Below the pieces are notes generated by a model. The model did not search any database and had not been told where the DNA came from. It saw only the letters and a list, made by a program, of their open reading frames with translations. Positions 45,041-56,608 of a DNA stretch of 64,000 nucleotides are shown here, piece by piece; position 1 is the stretch's first letter, and the number at the start of each line of letters is the position of its first letter. The position numbers were made by a program, and so were the translations under genes. Source of the DNA: Tenodera sinensis (taxonomy: Eukaryota > Arthropoda > Insecta > Mantodea > Mantidae); the NCBI GenBank assembly GCA_030765045.1, contig CM060964.1, positions 175,189,352 to 175,253,351 of the forward strand. The letters are read 5' to 3'.

Positions 45041-45833
45041 GTGAGTAGCTGTCAATGCTCTTCTCATTCATACCTCATCACCAGGGATCAGAAGTTGAAG
45101 ACTAGTGATGAGATGATACCACTATGTCATGATACTTGATACGTATACTGATACTGACTATGTAATCCTGTAAAGGCGATAGCTCGTTCACTGAAAAATG
45201 TTCATAGTTTTCTGTATATGAATGCAAGTAACTAGTTTTGCTGCTCATCATCTTTAGATGTCCAGTATCATGTTCAGACAGTGACAGGAAATGAGTACAT
45301 TGCTTTTTCAACAGAGGTTCTGTAAACTTCACTCAGTGTATGAATATAATATACTTTCTTTAAAATAGTCGTGACTTGCACCGTGCGAAAATGTTTTTCT
45401 ACATATTTTATACACTGCTCTGTTATTATTACTACTGTCTACTTCAAAATGGTTCCACACTTAACTCATGTTTTATTCAATATCACTGCTGTACAATTAT
45501 GAAGCAAAATCTTTATGGAAATTAGTGTATGTTATACCTGTAAGCTACGGTCCTCACTCAAGTTTTATTTGCTAAATACTAATAGATGAAAGGAAAGATT
45601 AAACATTTCCATGCACTATATTATCTCAAGTCAAAAGTTCTGATTTGTTTCTGCTGGATTCATAGATTTTAGTCACTGGAGTAGGTAAATATAAAGGCTG
45701 AGAGTGAGCCACCAGGCCAGGCTATTGCAGAAATGTGATTTAATGTGTTGGCTAAATGAGCTTTATTCAAAATGCAGTTACATGTTATATGAGTACCTCT
45801 GCTCCTCCCATTATTTTGCATGATTTCATTTAG

Positions 45834-45989
45834 ACACAAGAGTTCATGGAATGTTACATTCATTCACTGATAGGAGATGCAGCCAAGTTCTTTCAAGAAT
45901 TATATAGGGTTGCCAAGCAACCCTTTAGAGATGTGCAAGACAACAACGTGGTCTCAAATCTTTTCATTTCTTATCCAGAATCAATAAGG
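45834..45989 (+). CDS. Candidate internal exon of an unidentified host gene
   Basis: An acceptor (TGATTTCATTTAG) and a donor (GTAAAC at 45990) bound 156 bases, exactly 52 codons, open in phase 0: TQEFMECYIHSLIGDAAKFF, QELYRVAKQPFRDVQ, then NNVVSNLFISYPESIR. The composition is that of a folded, helical protein, and the frame is not transposon-like. Its phase does not fit directly onto the exon ending at 45040 (which leaves two bases), so an intervening exon, a different donor or a separate gene must be assumed. Confidence 0.4.
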
Positions 45990-46680
45990 GTAAACTTAAA
46001 ATTCAAAAGTATCAAGAGTTTATTTCAAAGTATCTGACATACTTTGACACCCATGTATGGAGAGTATCGAAGAATCGACAGTATTGAGATCTCCTTCCTA
46101 TTGAAAAACTTTGAATGATCTAAGCAGGACCTAATAACAACAAAAAGGAACATAAAACTGTGGTGTAATTAATATCATTGCAGTGCCAGACTACATGACT
46201 GCCAGTGGTCTGCACAGCTAATGGCTCCTCTTCCACAGAACAATTGCACATGCGGAACAATAGCTACTGAATGCAACATTTCTGCTCTGCAGTGATCATG
46301 TATTTAATAATTTTAGTTTTAAGTACATATTTTTATGTATTTACTTTTTAAATGCTAAGTTATATACAGGTGAATATGACTGGGTTCAGCCCTGGTTCTT
46401 TACCAGTCATACAGTTTGCAGCATATTTAATTCCTTAATTCTAGTTTCTAATTTTGTTGTTTTACTCTATTTACTGTCCATACTATTTATTCCTAACCTT
46501 ATTTAAAAATCATCCTACCTTTTTGCTATCTTTATAAAACATTCTAATAACAACAAGCTTTCTTATTATTGTACTCTTTTCTCCAAATTTCAGTTTTTTT
46601 TTATATTTAAATATTATATGTTCAAGATCTTCATTTCCACAACACATTGGGCACTGAAATAGCCTTCCTTAAGACTTACA
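45990..46680. other. Non-coding stretch, nothing recognised
   Basis: AT-rich, no motif. Confidence 0.35.
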
Positions 46681-46905
46681 GTCAGTCTGGGTGGGCACTG
46701 TCCTACTGGTCCCAGGTTGAAGGTTCAATTATGGCCCAGACTGATGGTTTTTAAGTGTGCTTAAAAGCAACAGCCCCATGCCAGTAGATTTTCTGGCACG
46801 TAAAAGAACTCCAGTGGGACGAAATTTCAGCACATCAGCAGGGCTGATATGATCCTGGCAATTGATGCATTGTTAACAAACACAATATTTATTTTATTTT
46901 AGGCT
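46681..46905 (+). mobile_element. SINE family A, copy 3
   Basis: The head is decayed (CAGTCTGGGTGGGCACTGTC, AAGGTTCAATTATGG as B box). The body is well matched to copy 1: GTGTGCTTAAAAGCAACAGC, CCAGTAGATTTTCTGGCACG, AGAACTCCAGTGGGACGAAA and TGATCCTGGCAATTGATGCA, with an A-rich end. Confidence 0.85.
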
Positions 46906-48449
46906 TTTCAGTCTCCATTCTCCTATTTGTCAATGCAGTACCTTCTCACTCCTCTTATTTGTCACTTGTTGAAATACTTGGCATTGCCCATGGTTTGACG
47001 ATTTATCCCTGCAACTTTTAGACATAGTTCTCACTTACCTAACAGCGTTGCATTTCCTTGGTGTCTTTAAAAACTAGATTATCACTTTGTTCTACAGCAG
47101 TTTCCACCTAGAGATTCAAATGGACCAGTCAGGATTTATATTGGTGTTTCCTCCAATATGATGTAGAAATTATACTGCTGTAACTCAGTCCTCAGAGCCT
47201 CTTTTGTAAGAGCAGGTTTCATCATGGGCAGGTGAGAGGACCAGGATTGGGTAGGAGAGTTTATAGGCTTCATTTTACCACCAAATGTAAAAAACAATAA
47301 ATAACTTTTCTTATAAATCAATAAAAAGGATTATAAAAAATAAATTGACCAGAAATACAAGTTGATAGAAGCTAATGAAAAATGATACATTGAAGAAACC
47401 TATGGAGGACATGCCCAAACATTTCTCTACAGAACTTCTTATGCACTTTGTCAGTAACTTTGCATCTTTCTTCTTATCCCCATGCTTCTACATCGTGTAA
47501 CATTTTTGCCACAATCAGCACGTCGTATACTTTTTCTAGCTATTTGATATTTATATTAGGTGCTCTATATTTGTAGCTTCTGATTGCTGATAAAGCTCAT
47601 TTTTCTTTTATCAGTGAACGGTTTCTTTGTTTTCCTCATTTACCATCACCATTTGTGCTAATTCCTAGATAATTATGCTCTCTCTCTGCTCTATACTTTT
47701 TATTTTCATTCATCCATGTGTTATAATTACTCAGTTTCTGCCCTTTCTTGAACACTTCTGGATCTTTCCTTGACATGCATATTAAAATAATAATACATGT
47801 AATGTTTGACATTAGGTGTCAACATAATTGAAAAGGAATGTATGCCATTTACCTGAAAATTGTGTTTTTATGTACTTCTTACAAACATAAATACCACATA
47901 TTATAGTGAGTGAATGAGTTATCGTGTAACATCCAACTTTTGTTCTATGAAGTAGATTACTCCAGTTTTGCATAGAAATAGAACATTCTGGTAGTATGAA
48001 ACACAAAATGCTAGGAACTTTATCAATACAAGGCGTTTTCCTTCTCACTTATTTTTTAAATTACGTTAATCTGTATAAGTATTTGTTCTCTCTTCTAGTT
48101 AACTAACAATATAAATTAACTCAAAGGAAGAGAGAGTTATGCAAAAAAGGGGATTGAGCCCTTAAAAGGTTCTAACAAGGACCATTCAATAAAGAAACCA
48201 TCAAAAACCCAAAAGAGGTTAAATAAAAGCCATCATTTTCTGACTACAGTGTCCCAGAATGAGAATATATGATGAGTTTCATTTATAGCTGTGCCATAGA
48301 TCATCTATATGCATAGTGTGCTTTCACTACAGAGACTGTGCTATTTTTCCACAGCATTCTGGTAGTGAATGATTCACTCAGAGCTATGTTTAACAGCTGA
48401 GTTGCCTTCAGGTCGTGCTGTAAAGATGAGTTTGTTCATTGCACATCTC
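46906..48449. other. Non-coding stretch, nothing recognised
   Basis: No supported gene on either strand; frames at 47136-47321 and 47812-48048 (minus) lack motifs. Confidence 0.35.
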
Positions 48450-48600
48450 AAAAGTAAATGCTAGACAACTGTACCTCTGCTTTTGTGGCCAGCAGGTAGT
48501 TGCATGACACAAGCCTACAGAGCCCTTAGTGCTAGGCAACTTTACCTCTGCTTTTGTGATTAACATTGGACGTGTCTAACACTTGGTTTCTAGATGCTCT
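48450..48600 (+). repeat. ~72-bp minisatellite, short array upstream of LINE A
   Basis: Two units marked by GCTAGACAACTGTACCTCTG and GCTAGGCAACTTTACCTCTG, each followed by CTTTTGTG. The same unit forms five copies at 53139-53500, on the other side of the LINE pair. Confidence 0.7.
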
Positions 48601-48659
48601 AGTTTCTAGATCAGATAACTACTTGCCTGAGTTCCTTCCAATTAAGACTCAGGTGAAAT

Positions 48660-50060
48660 CTTAAGGCTTCATTTTTGTTTGAGAAACATAGAAGATTACA
48701 ATTGCCTTTTTACCATGGCAGAGTTAGACATACTCTTTCATCTTCATTACAATCAGCACCAGGACCAGACGGTATTCACATGTACAAATTTAGAACAGCT
48801 CTTCTGTTTAAGGGCTATAATTGTGTTTGTGTTTACACTACTGTTCCAGAAAAATGGCAAGATGCCATATGAGATCTATTTTGAAAGCTGGAAAGGAGAG
48901 GTATCTTCTTTCCAGCTACTGTTTCCTCACCAGTTGCATTTGCAAGGTGATGGAACACATGATCAATGGATGGATGTTGTGGTGGTTGGAAACTTGCAAC
49001 CTACTGACAAATACCCAGTATGATTTTCAATGACATCATTCAACTATGGATCATCTTGTGCACATATTGACACAGATCATGAATGGATTCATGAAGATCT
49101 GTCGAACAATTGGCATATTTTTCTACCACATACATTCGATTTTCATAAAAGTGCTTCCACTTATACTGCACAACTGTATGCAATATATCAAGTTGTTTTA
49201 TATGTGTGCCACCATAAATTAGGTGTTTGCCTGATTTTGAGTGATTTTCTTAGTGCACTTCAGAGCCTTCATGAGCTGTACAATGGCCATCCTATTGTAC
49301 AACATATCTAGGATGCCCTCCATGTTTTACATGCTTCTGGCATTAATGTGGTGTATGCATGGATTCCTGGTCATGTAAGGTTTTACGGGGAATGAAATGG
49401 CAGATTTGGCAACAAAGGAATCAACCACAGAATCCAGTATTACCATCTCTCATGTTACTTCCGAAGACTAGGCTTGAAGTGTGGAGAGCAGTGCTGTTAA
49501 GCTGGCATGAAGAATGGTCAGCTCTCCATGGTAATAAGCTTAGAGAAGTGAAAGAGCTTCCAATAAACTTGGAAACTTCCTCTTGCATATCTCATTGTGA
49601 GGAGGTTAACTTGGCTTGATTGCGCATTGGCCACTGTAATTTTTTGTACAGTTACCTTTTTAAACGGGACTGTGCTCCTCTTTGTCCACTGGGTGACAAC
49701 CCTTTGTCAGTCTGCCACGTGCTGCTAGAGTACTTTTCCTGGCATACCTTTGAAACTCTCTGCAGCTTCCTGTCAGCCTTGCAGAGGCCTAGCAGATGAT
49801 ATGCAAGCAGTCAGAAGGGTTTTTAAGTTTCTAACAGAGTATCATGAGCTTGAAAATTTTAAACTTTAGATAGCTATCTCATTTTTATTCTCTTTATATA
49901 TTTGTCACTTTGTTTCAGTTCTGGCATTTACCTGTCTGTTGTGTATACTTAGTTGTATTTAGTTTCCTTTTTACTAGTAATTTTATTTTATATTAAAGTT
50001 TATATCTGGCTTTTTAAGGATGCTGATGACCATGTAGTTGAACGCCCTTAAACCTACATC
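48660..50060 (+). pseudogene. RNase H-bearing LINE (family J), copy A, internally deleted
   Basis: RT N-terminal motifs in shifting frames: NCLFTMAELDILF, SAPGPDGIHMYKF (48760), PEKWQDAI, LTSCICKVMEHMINGWMLWW, LLTNTQYDF, GFMKICRTIGIFF (motif A region). The sequence then jumps near 49110 into RNase H: STYTAQLYAIYQVVLYVCHH (Glu region is altered to Gln), LILSDFLSALQSLHEL and AWIPGHVRFYGNEMADLA in mixed frames. Motifs B and C are missing, so more than a kilobase was deleted. The 3' end near 50045 (GAACGCCCTTAAACCTACAT) matches that of copy B. Confidence 0.75.
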
Positions 50061-50439
50061 TCCTTCCCTGCCACTTCAAGAATATTTATGATACATGTTG
50101 GTGAGCAGAGATACTTCATTCCCTGCACATTTGGAATATATATGAGTGCCTATCACTGTTCACTCAGGAGTTTGTGAAGGACCACGTTTTCTGAGTAAGG
50201 GTTGGCTCAGTTTTTTTAATCTTTTTGTTCAGGGGTCTGTACCAAGTGTTATGCTGTTTACTATAGCAATTAATTCCATCTGGAAATGCATTCCTCCAGG
50301 GGTTTCGTCATGTTATTATTAAAGGACTTCTGCATCCATTGTACTTCTTAGCACATGCCATTTTTTAAATGGCACCTGCAGTAATGTTTAGACAATCATC
50401 AAGAATGGAGCTCAAGAAACAGCTTTTGTTTCTCAACTG
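50061..50439. other. Spacer between the two LINE copies
   Basis: No motif recognised. Confidence 0.35.
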
Positions 50440-53040
50440 AGAAGTCAGTCTGAGCTAATTTCCGGCACTGTAGGAGTCAATTACCATGTTTGCTCTGTCT
50501 CAATCCAGATTTACTTCCACTTGCAGATAAGATATATTTCCTGGGGTTGATCTTCAACAGGAAGCTTAGCTGGTAATCACATACAGCATAGTTGGAAGCA
50601 TAATGGGACTGATCATACTAGATTATGAGTGTATCGTCTTTTCTTCTGCATGACCATCTGTGCTGAGAAGATTAGATAGAATCCATACTTGGGACATTGA
50701 AATGGAGATAGTTTTTCCAACAACCCCAGTTGTGAGCCTTTACGCTGAATTGGCAGAACCCCATCTGCAATCATCTTAGGAAATTATGGTTGTGGGCTTA
50801 AATGTATACCTATGCAACCAACGTTTTTTTTTTTCAACAACTGCCGGTCAAATATTATAGAAACAGCTCCCTTAGTACAAGCTCAGCTGGTTTTTGTTTC
50901 TGGAGCTGCTTAAGAAACATTCTGTTGAAGTGCCTAACATGGTTCCAAATGGGGAGCGGCTCTATCCCCCTTGGTTATGTGTGGCATCCCATGTAGATCT
51001 TAGGAGGACCACATACCAGAAATCTACAATGCCAGAGTCTAGTATCCATATTTGTTTCTTAGAATTTTTGTCAGTCTACACTGACTGAAGTTTGATCTAC
51101 ATCGATGGATCTAAGAACAACAATGGTGTTGGCTGTGTCTTTTTTTATGGAACCCAACAAAATACATTTTACATTTGGTTTTCATGGTAGCTCTTCCATA
51201 TATAGTGCAAAGCTATATGCTACATGCTGAGCCATTTTATATGTTTGCTGTGAAAAATTGGGTGATTGTCTAATTCTAAATGATTCTCTTAGTGCACTCC
51301 AGAGCCTTCATGAGCTGTACAACTACCATCCTATTGCACAGTGAACCCAGCTTGTGGTGTTAATATGGTGTGTACATGGATTCCTGGCCATGTTGGTTTG
51401 CTGGCAAATGAAACACCAGATTTTGCCGCAAATCTGCAACTACAGAACCCAGTACAGTAGAATCCCAATAACTCAGCATTCTGTGTTACTCAACAACCTT
51501 TTTTATTTTAATCCTTTTTTTATTTTTTATCATTAAACTTGACTACAGTAATTTCTATTATCTACTATACGGATTGAATAGTATAGGTAAATTTTAATTA
51601 ATGTACGTGTACAGCCTAGAGCATTCTCCCTCACAGAAACAAAAGTGCTGCCCGCACATTGATCTTTGATATCTAGTCAGAACATACACAGCCAGCAGAA
51701 CATTGTAACAAAACCAAAAGCTTGTTAATAAAAAATGTGGATAAATAACAAACACTTGTTAGGAAGGTTTGAAGATTTATTGCTTTGCCCAGTACAAAGG
51801 TATTTTTTTGACGTGACAACTGCGCAAGGATTTATGATTCAGTTCATTATTGTATTTATTTGACTATAGGGGTGTCAGGTTAGCTTTCTAATTTCCGCGG
51901 ACCCAGTGGGCCCACTCGCATTATCAGCAATATCTTGTTTATTTCAAGGAAATAAATAGAGACATTACTCACATTATCAATTTGCATGACGACACTGGCT
52001 CAGATCCTAGCAGGGTCATTTGCCACATGTAAAAGATACCTGTGTATGTGGTAAGTTAAACTTTGTTATGTATTTCAGGTTACAGTGCAGCCTCCAACAT
52101 TTCAAGCTTCCTGTTAATGTTGTATTGAGTTGTGTTTGTGCCAGAGAAAATGTTGACCAAGAAGAAAAGACAGGTTAACGTGAGAATAGAAATTAAATTG
52201 GATGTGTTAAAGAGATTGGACAAAGGAGAGCATATTAATATGTAATACATTTTAGACTATGTTATAGCTTTGCTTCCTATATTGTGCTAGAACATGTATT
52301 TATGTAATTTACAGTATTATGTAGTTGTGAATGACAGGCCCCTTATTCTGTAAAGTGACATTTTGGTAATTCGACAGCCTCCCAGTCCACATTAGGTCGA
52401 GTTATCAGGACTAGGCTGTATTACCATATTTCATGTTAGTTTGGAAGACTTTAGTCTTGAAGTGTAGAGAACAGTGCTGTCATGTTGGAGTGAAGAGTGG
52501 TCAGCTCTCCACAGAAATAAGCTTAGAGCAGTGAAGGAAATTCAGATAAGCTGGGCAATGTCCTCTCATATATTTCATCATGAGATGATCTTGGCCTGAT
52601 TGCATATTGGTCACTGCAATTTTACATACCTATAGTTACCTTTTTAATGAGGACCCTGCTCCTCTTTGTCCACTGTGTGGCAAACTTTTATTGATCCATC
52701 ATGTGCTGCTAGAGTGTTTCCCTAGCTCACCTTAGGGACTCACTGCAACTGCTGGTCCACCTTGCAAGGGTCCTGTCAGATGATAAACAAGCAGTTGAAA
52801 TTATCAATGATAGACATCAACCTAAGAATTTAGAATTTTAGATATGAGACTTCATGCCTTTTGGACCTTTTTATAATTTTTTTATTCTGACTTATGCCTC
52901 ATTAGTTTAGGATATTTATCTCTATTTGTGCTTTTATTAGAATTTTTATTTTATATTGAACTTTATCTGTGGCTTTTGCCATGATCTGTTATATAAGAGC
53001 TCTGCTGACCAGCACATTTGGTGCCCTTAAATTCACATCA
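50440..53040 (+). pseudogene. RNase H-bearing LINE (family J), copy B, split by a TA-flanked element
   Basis: 5'-truncated. RT thumb remnants (YECIVFSSA, PSVLRRLDRIHTWDIEMEIV, TTPVVSLYAELAEPHLQS) lead into RNase H: a decayed SKFDLHRWI, IVQSYMLHAEPFYM, LILNDSLSALQSLHELYN-type frames and GFLAM. A 964-bp element interrupts it at 51455-52418. After it the sequence is again colinear with copy A (GTGTAGAGAACAGTGCTGTC, AGTGAAGAGTGGTCAGCTCT). The 3' end (TTGGTGCCCTTAAATTCACA) passes into a CATCATCG-type tail. Confidence 0.75.
51455..52418 (+). mobile_element. Tigger/pogo-like element, internally deleted, with TA duplication
   Basis: TA dinucleotides flank the insert (51453-51454 and 52419-52420), and the termini are inverted: CAGTAGAATCCCAATAACTC and RC CAGCCTAGTCCTGATAACTC. 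The empty site is given by LINE copy A (CAGTATTACCAT near 49437). Inside, 52150-52245 encodes MLTKKKRQVNVRIEIKLDVL and KRLDKGEHINM, the CENP-B/psq-type helix-turn-helix start of pogo transposases. The catalytic part is absent, so the copy depends on enzymes supplied elsewhere. Confidence 0.85.
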
Positions 53041-53103
53041 TCGTCATTGTCATCATCACCGTCACTGCCACCGCCACCACCACCACCGCCACTGCCACCG
53101 CCA

Positions 53104-53134
<31 letters not shown>

Positions 53135-53138
53135 CACG
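53037..53138. repeat. CAT/CAC/CGC trinucleotide microsatellite at the LINE tail
   Basis: CATCATCGTCATTGTCATCA gives way to CACCGCCACCGCC repeats. It begins exactly where LINE copy B ends, so it probably grew from the LINE's own ATC-type tail. Confidence 0.85.
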
Positions 53139-53500
53139 TCTACTTTTGTGATGGGCACATGGCACTTTGATATGTGTCCTCAGAGAACTTGGTGTTAAGC
53201 GATAGTACTTTGCTTTGGTGATGGCCAGATAGCAACATTAACGCGTGTCCTTAGAGTCCTTATGCTATGCAACTGTAACTGACTTTTGACGGAAAGATGG
53301 CAGTTTTGTCACATACCCTTAGATTCCTTAGTGCTAGGCAGTTGTACTTCCACTTTTGTGACAGGCAGATGACGGCTTTTATTGGTATCCTCAGAGTACT
53401 TAATGCTAGGCAGTTGTACCTCTGCTTTTGTGATGGCAAATGGTAACTTTGACATGTTTCCATAGGGATCTTAGTGTTAGGCAACTGTGTATCTGCTTCT
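53139..53500 (+). repeat. ~72-bp minisatellite, about five units
   Basis: Each unit runs CTTTTGTGATGGCAAATGG, then GTGTCCTCAGAG, then GTGCTAGGCAGTTGTACCTC, with 15-30 percent divergence judged by eye. It is the same unit as at 48450-48600. Confidence 0.8.
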
Positions 53501-53639
53501 ACACGTGCCAGTGGAGAATTACACTGCTGTTCACTCTACTTGCTTCCTTTATCTGTGGATATATGTTGGCACATTCACTGTTACCATCTGTTCTCATTTT
53601 TACTATTGTTTTTTATTTAATATGGAACATAGTGATGTG

Positions 53640-53805
53640 GTATTAAATATCCAATATGGTAGTTACGGAGACGGCTGAGGGAAACCATTAAGAATCCCAG
53701 TCAAATTGGTTGGCCCACAGTATTTGAACCAGGAACTTCCCAATGTGGGCTACAGACATTACTGTGTAAGCCATCCCACTTGGTTGTTATTGTTGTAGTT
53801 CTTCT
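53640..53805 (-). mobile_element. tRNA-derived SINE (family D)
   Basis: Minus strand: GGGATGGCTTACACAGTAAT (A-box side), CCTGGTTCAAATACTGTGG (B box) and GGCCAACCAATTTGACTGGG beyond. No second copy in the window. Confidence 0.6.
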
Positions 53806-53809
53806 CTTG

Positions 53810-54745
53810 TGTTTAGACCACTGAAATTCCTTCTGAGAAATTCACACTTGAGCAAAGGACTTTTATGTAGGATACATATGTAGAAACTGAAATATAGACA
53901 ATTCCAGGAGACATTTCCTGGTATTCTTGTTCCAAATAGACATACTGTCAGATGACTGGTTAATAAGTTTAGGACAACAGCAATGCTAAATGTAACATAT
54001 TTTCTGATGGAGGGAAAAAATTGACTAAATTATTGCATCGTTCAAATGCTCTCCAGAGAAGTCTCTAAGACATGCTGCACAGCAAGTGGTTGTTTAAAAG
54101 CCTCTGTTCATAAACTGCTAAATGTTCAAAATTGAAATTCTACACAGGACTATTGTTGACGAATTATGACCTTGTGACAATGAAGAATGCCTCTATGAGA
54201 AGGACACCGCTTATAACATGGTTAGTACTCATTGTGCATGTTACCATCAGGGATGACTCTTGGGATACCACCTCTGTGCTTTACCACAGTCTTAAAATCT
54301 CTGAGTGTACTCGTATGACTTTCACTGCTTACTCATACAAACTATTCTTATCAATACTTATTCAGCTATCTACTTCATGTCAATTGAGATAAACCTTTAC
54401 AGAAATCATTTTATTCATTTTTCCTTATGCTACAATGGGAACAGGAGAATGCAAGAACTGGTCGTGTACAATGGCTTTGAAGCTCTGTTCTCTTTGCATG
54501 GCCAGAACATACAAAACAGCTAATGTACATTTTTGAGATGAGTATAAGCATTCAAAAATTTAAATAACAAGGGATATCTTGGAAATGGCTATCTCCACAA
54601 AGAAATTTATGACATAAATTGGGTGCTTTAATAAGATCATTTTTTGTGTAGTAAAATCTACTGTATCTCTTACGGATTACCAATTATTCAAAAGTCACCC
54701 AGAATGAAGAGGACTTTAGATGCTCTTCCCAGAAAATTCAAGACA
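53810..54745. other. Non-coding stretch, nothing recognised
   Basis: Short frames (54132-54392, 54305-54523) show no known motif. Confidence 0.35.
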
Positions 54746-54849
54746 AACTATTATTTATTTATGCCAACAAACTTACTGTTGGTGTTTTTAAACACACAAG
54801 CCATGTGTGGGCAAAGTTTGAGAGGTAGAACTGGAACTTAAAAATTCAA

Positions 54850-54922
54850 TGCCACAACTGGGATTTGAACCACAGATCTTCCGCTTACCGGGCAGCTGCT
54901 CTAACCACTGAGCTATTGTGAC
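54850..54922 (-). ncRNA. tRNA-like head of SINE family C (minus copy)
   Basis: A 73-base tRNA-like unit starting GTCACAATAGCTCAGTGGTT and ending CCAGTTGTGGCA on the minus strand. The acceptor stem pairs (with one G-U) and the D stem GCTC/GAGC is intact, but the T stem is poorly paired. It is a retroposon promoter rather than a working tRNA. Confidence 0.7.
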
Positions 54923-55237
54923 AAACTGCCAGAATGGCATTAAATTCTCAAACCAGTTCGTATTTCTCCTGGTAAACCAGGCATTGAATTTTTAAGTTCC
55001 AGTTCTACCTCTCAAACTTTGCCCACACATGGCTTGTGTGTTTAAAAACACCAACAATAAGTTTGTTGGCATAAATAAATAATAATTACCATCTGAAGGT
55101 TATTTAATCCTGGTATATAAAGTACTTACAATAGTAAGTCACCATTGGGGTAATTTATCCCTGATGTGAGACTGCCTTTGTGGTTTATCAGGAGAAATAC
55201 AAACTGGTTTGAGAATTTAATGCTATTCTGGCAGTTT

Positions 55238-55310
55238 GTCACAATAGCTCAGTGGTTAGAGCAGCTGCCCGGTAAGCGGAAGGTCTGTGGTTCAAATCCC
55301 AGTTGTGGCA
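55238..55310 (+). ncRNA. tRNA-like head of SINE family C (plus copy)
   Basis: Nearly identical 73-base unit to 54850-54922. A box TAGCTCAGTGG and B box GGTTCAAATCC are both exact matches to RNA polymerase III consensus. The CCCGGTAAGCGGAAGGTC middle resembles tRNA-Thr-type sequences, which I infer as the ancestor. Confidence 0.75.
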
Positions 55311-55345
55311 TTGAATTTTTAAGTTCCAGTTCTACCTTTCAAGAC

Positions 55346-56310
55346 ATACACTTCATTTGTAATTAACATGTCTTAAACATAAGGTATTTTCATTATAATT
55401 GTTAGAACCATTCATGAGGAAAAAAATGCTTGAAACCTTTTCCACGTAAAGGACTGCCTGGGATGGGGCGATTTTTCTTGAAAATCTCTATGTTGCATCC
55501 ATGAAAAACATTGCACTTTAATACCAACTTTTGTATCAGATTTTTGGTTTTGAGTTCTGTTGTTCACGAGTGCTCACACACCCACCTCCACCCTTGCACG
55601 CTGACCCCACAACCCCTCACACCCCAAACCACTACCCCACACTCCCTAACCCACTACCTCATACCCCACACACAACAGACCCACAAGCATGCGTGTACGC
55701 ACACACACACACACACACACACATGCATGCACATGCATACACACAAACCTTTTTCTTAAAAGACTTGTTTTAGGATGGATATTATAAAGGAACTTTAAAC
55801 TCCTGGTTAGATCTAAACTGTAGTTTCAGATTTTATCTCATGTTCAAGCTGTATGTGTGGATACTGGAGATACAGTTGAGGGATTGCTATTATAAAGAAG
55901 TTGGAGTACCTTAGAGACCCAAAGCTTTCTTAAATAGACCTAATCATTTTCAAATGTGGAATGACCATGTTCTTTTAAACAAATACAGACTTAAGAAATG
56001 GACAGACTTTATGTCCAATTCAAAAATGGATTCAGAAATCAGAACAGAGGAATAAACCTTAAAACCATAATATATTTTAATATTGGATTGTTATTAAAAT
56101 AAAAACACATTTTTGAGAATTAAGCATAAACATGTAATGCAATTCATCTATGCTTCACATAAACATATGTTATAGTCTTACATGAGCATCAATTAAATTG
56201 CCTGTTGCCTAGCCTTCTGTATGCCAAGGAGAATATGTTCTGTTTTGGTCATGATTAACCTAAGTAGAAAAACAAGTTTCATGAACATTTGATTCCATAT
56301 GCACACACTA
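55346..56310. other. Non-coding stretch with a CA-rich microsatellite at 55575-55745
   Basis: A C-rich CACACCCA/ACACAC tract (pure CA run at about 55700-55721) lies within otherwise ordinary AT-rich sequence. Frames through it are repeat artefacts. Confidence 0.7.
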
Positions 56311-56608
56311 TCCCTGAAAAGTTTTCGGACACACAGGGTTTAGCTATGTATTTCATAACTAAGCATAAGAAATACATGAAAATAATTTATTTAAAGATAT
56401 AACACCTTTCCATGATAACAGAATCCTTATCTGCAGAAGTATACAACTGAAATTTATAGTATGGTTATTTTCTACACTTTCTGTTCCTCAAAATATCCTC
56501 CCTTGATTGTATGTATTTGTAAATTAAATTAGAATTGATCTTATGCTGATACCATTATTAATGTTGCATAGGGTGTTGTTAGAGGTGAGTTCAGAAACTT
56601 TTCGGGGG
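56311..56608. mobile_element. Tc1/mariner-type MITE
   Basis: TA at 56309-56310 and 56609-56610 flank a 298-bp segment with ends TCCCTGAAAAGTTTTCGGAC and RC CCCCCGAAAAGTTTCTGAAC, about 15 of 20 matching. No coding content. Confidence 0.65.

Larger units (their letters stand above)
54747..55345. mobile_element. SINE family C, inverted and tandem pair with two tRNA-like heads
   Basis: Order: minus copy with tail and head (54747-54960), plus-oriented tail (54965-55083), a middle segment (ACCATTGGGGTAATTTATCC, ATCAGGAGAAATACAAACTG), then a plus copy head and body (55205-55345). The long inverted arms (about 100 bases) could form a hairpin. The arrangement is the same as at 38043-38490, so the whole composite may be one retroposon type. 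Confidence 0.8.

Noticed and set aside
52969..53151. Poly-Pro/Ser protein frame
   Set aside because: Frame through the CAT/CACCGC microsatellite.
55238..55310. Functional tRNA-Thr gene
   Set aside because: The T stem is mispaired, the anticodon arm does not fold well and the unit continues into a repeated SINE body present at several places.
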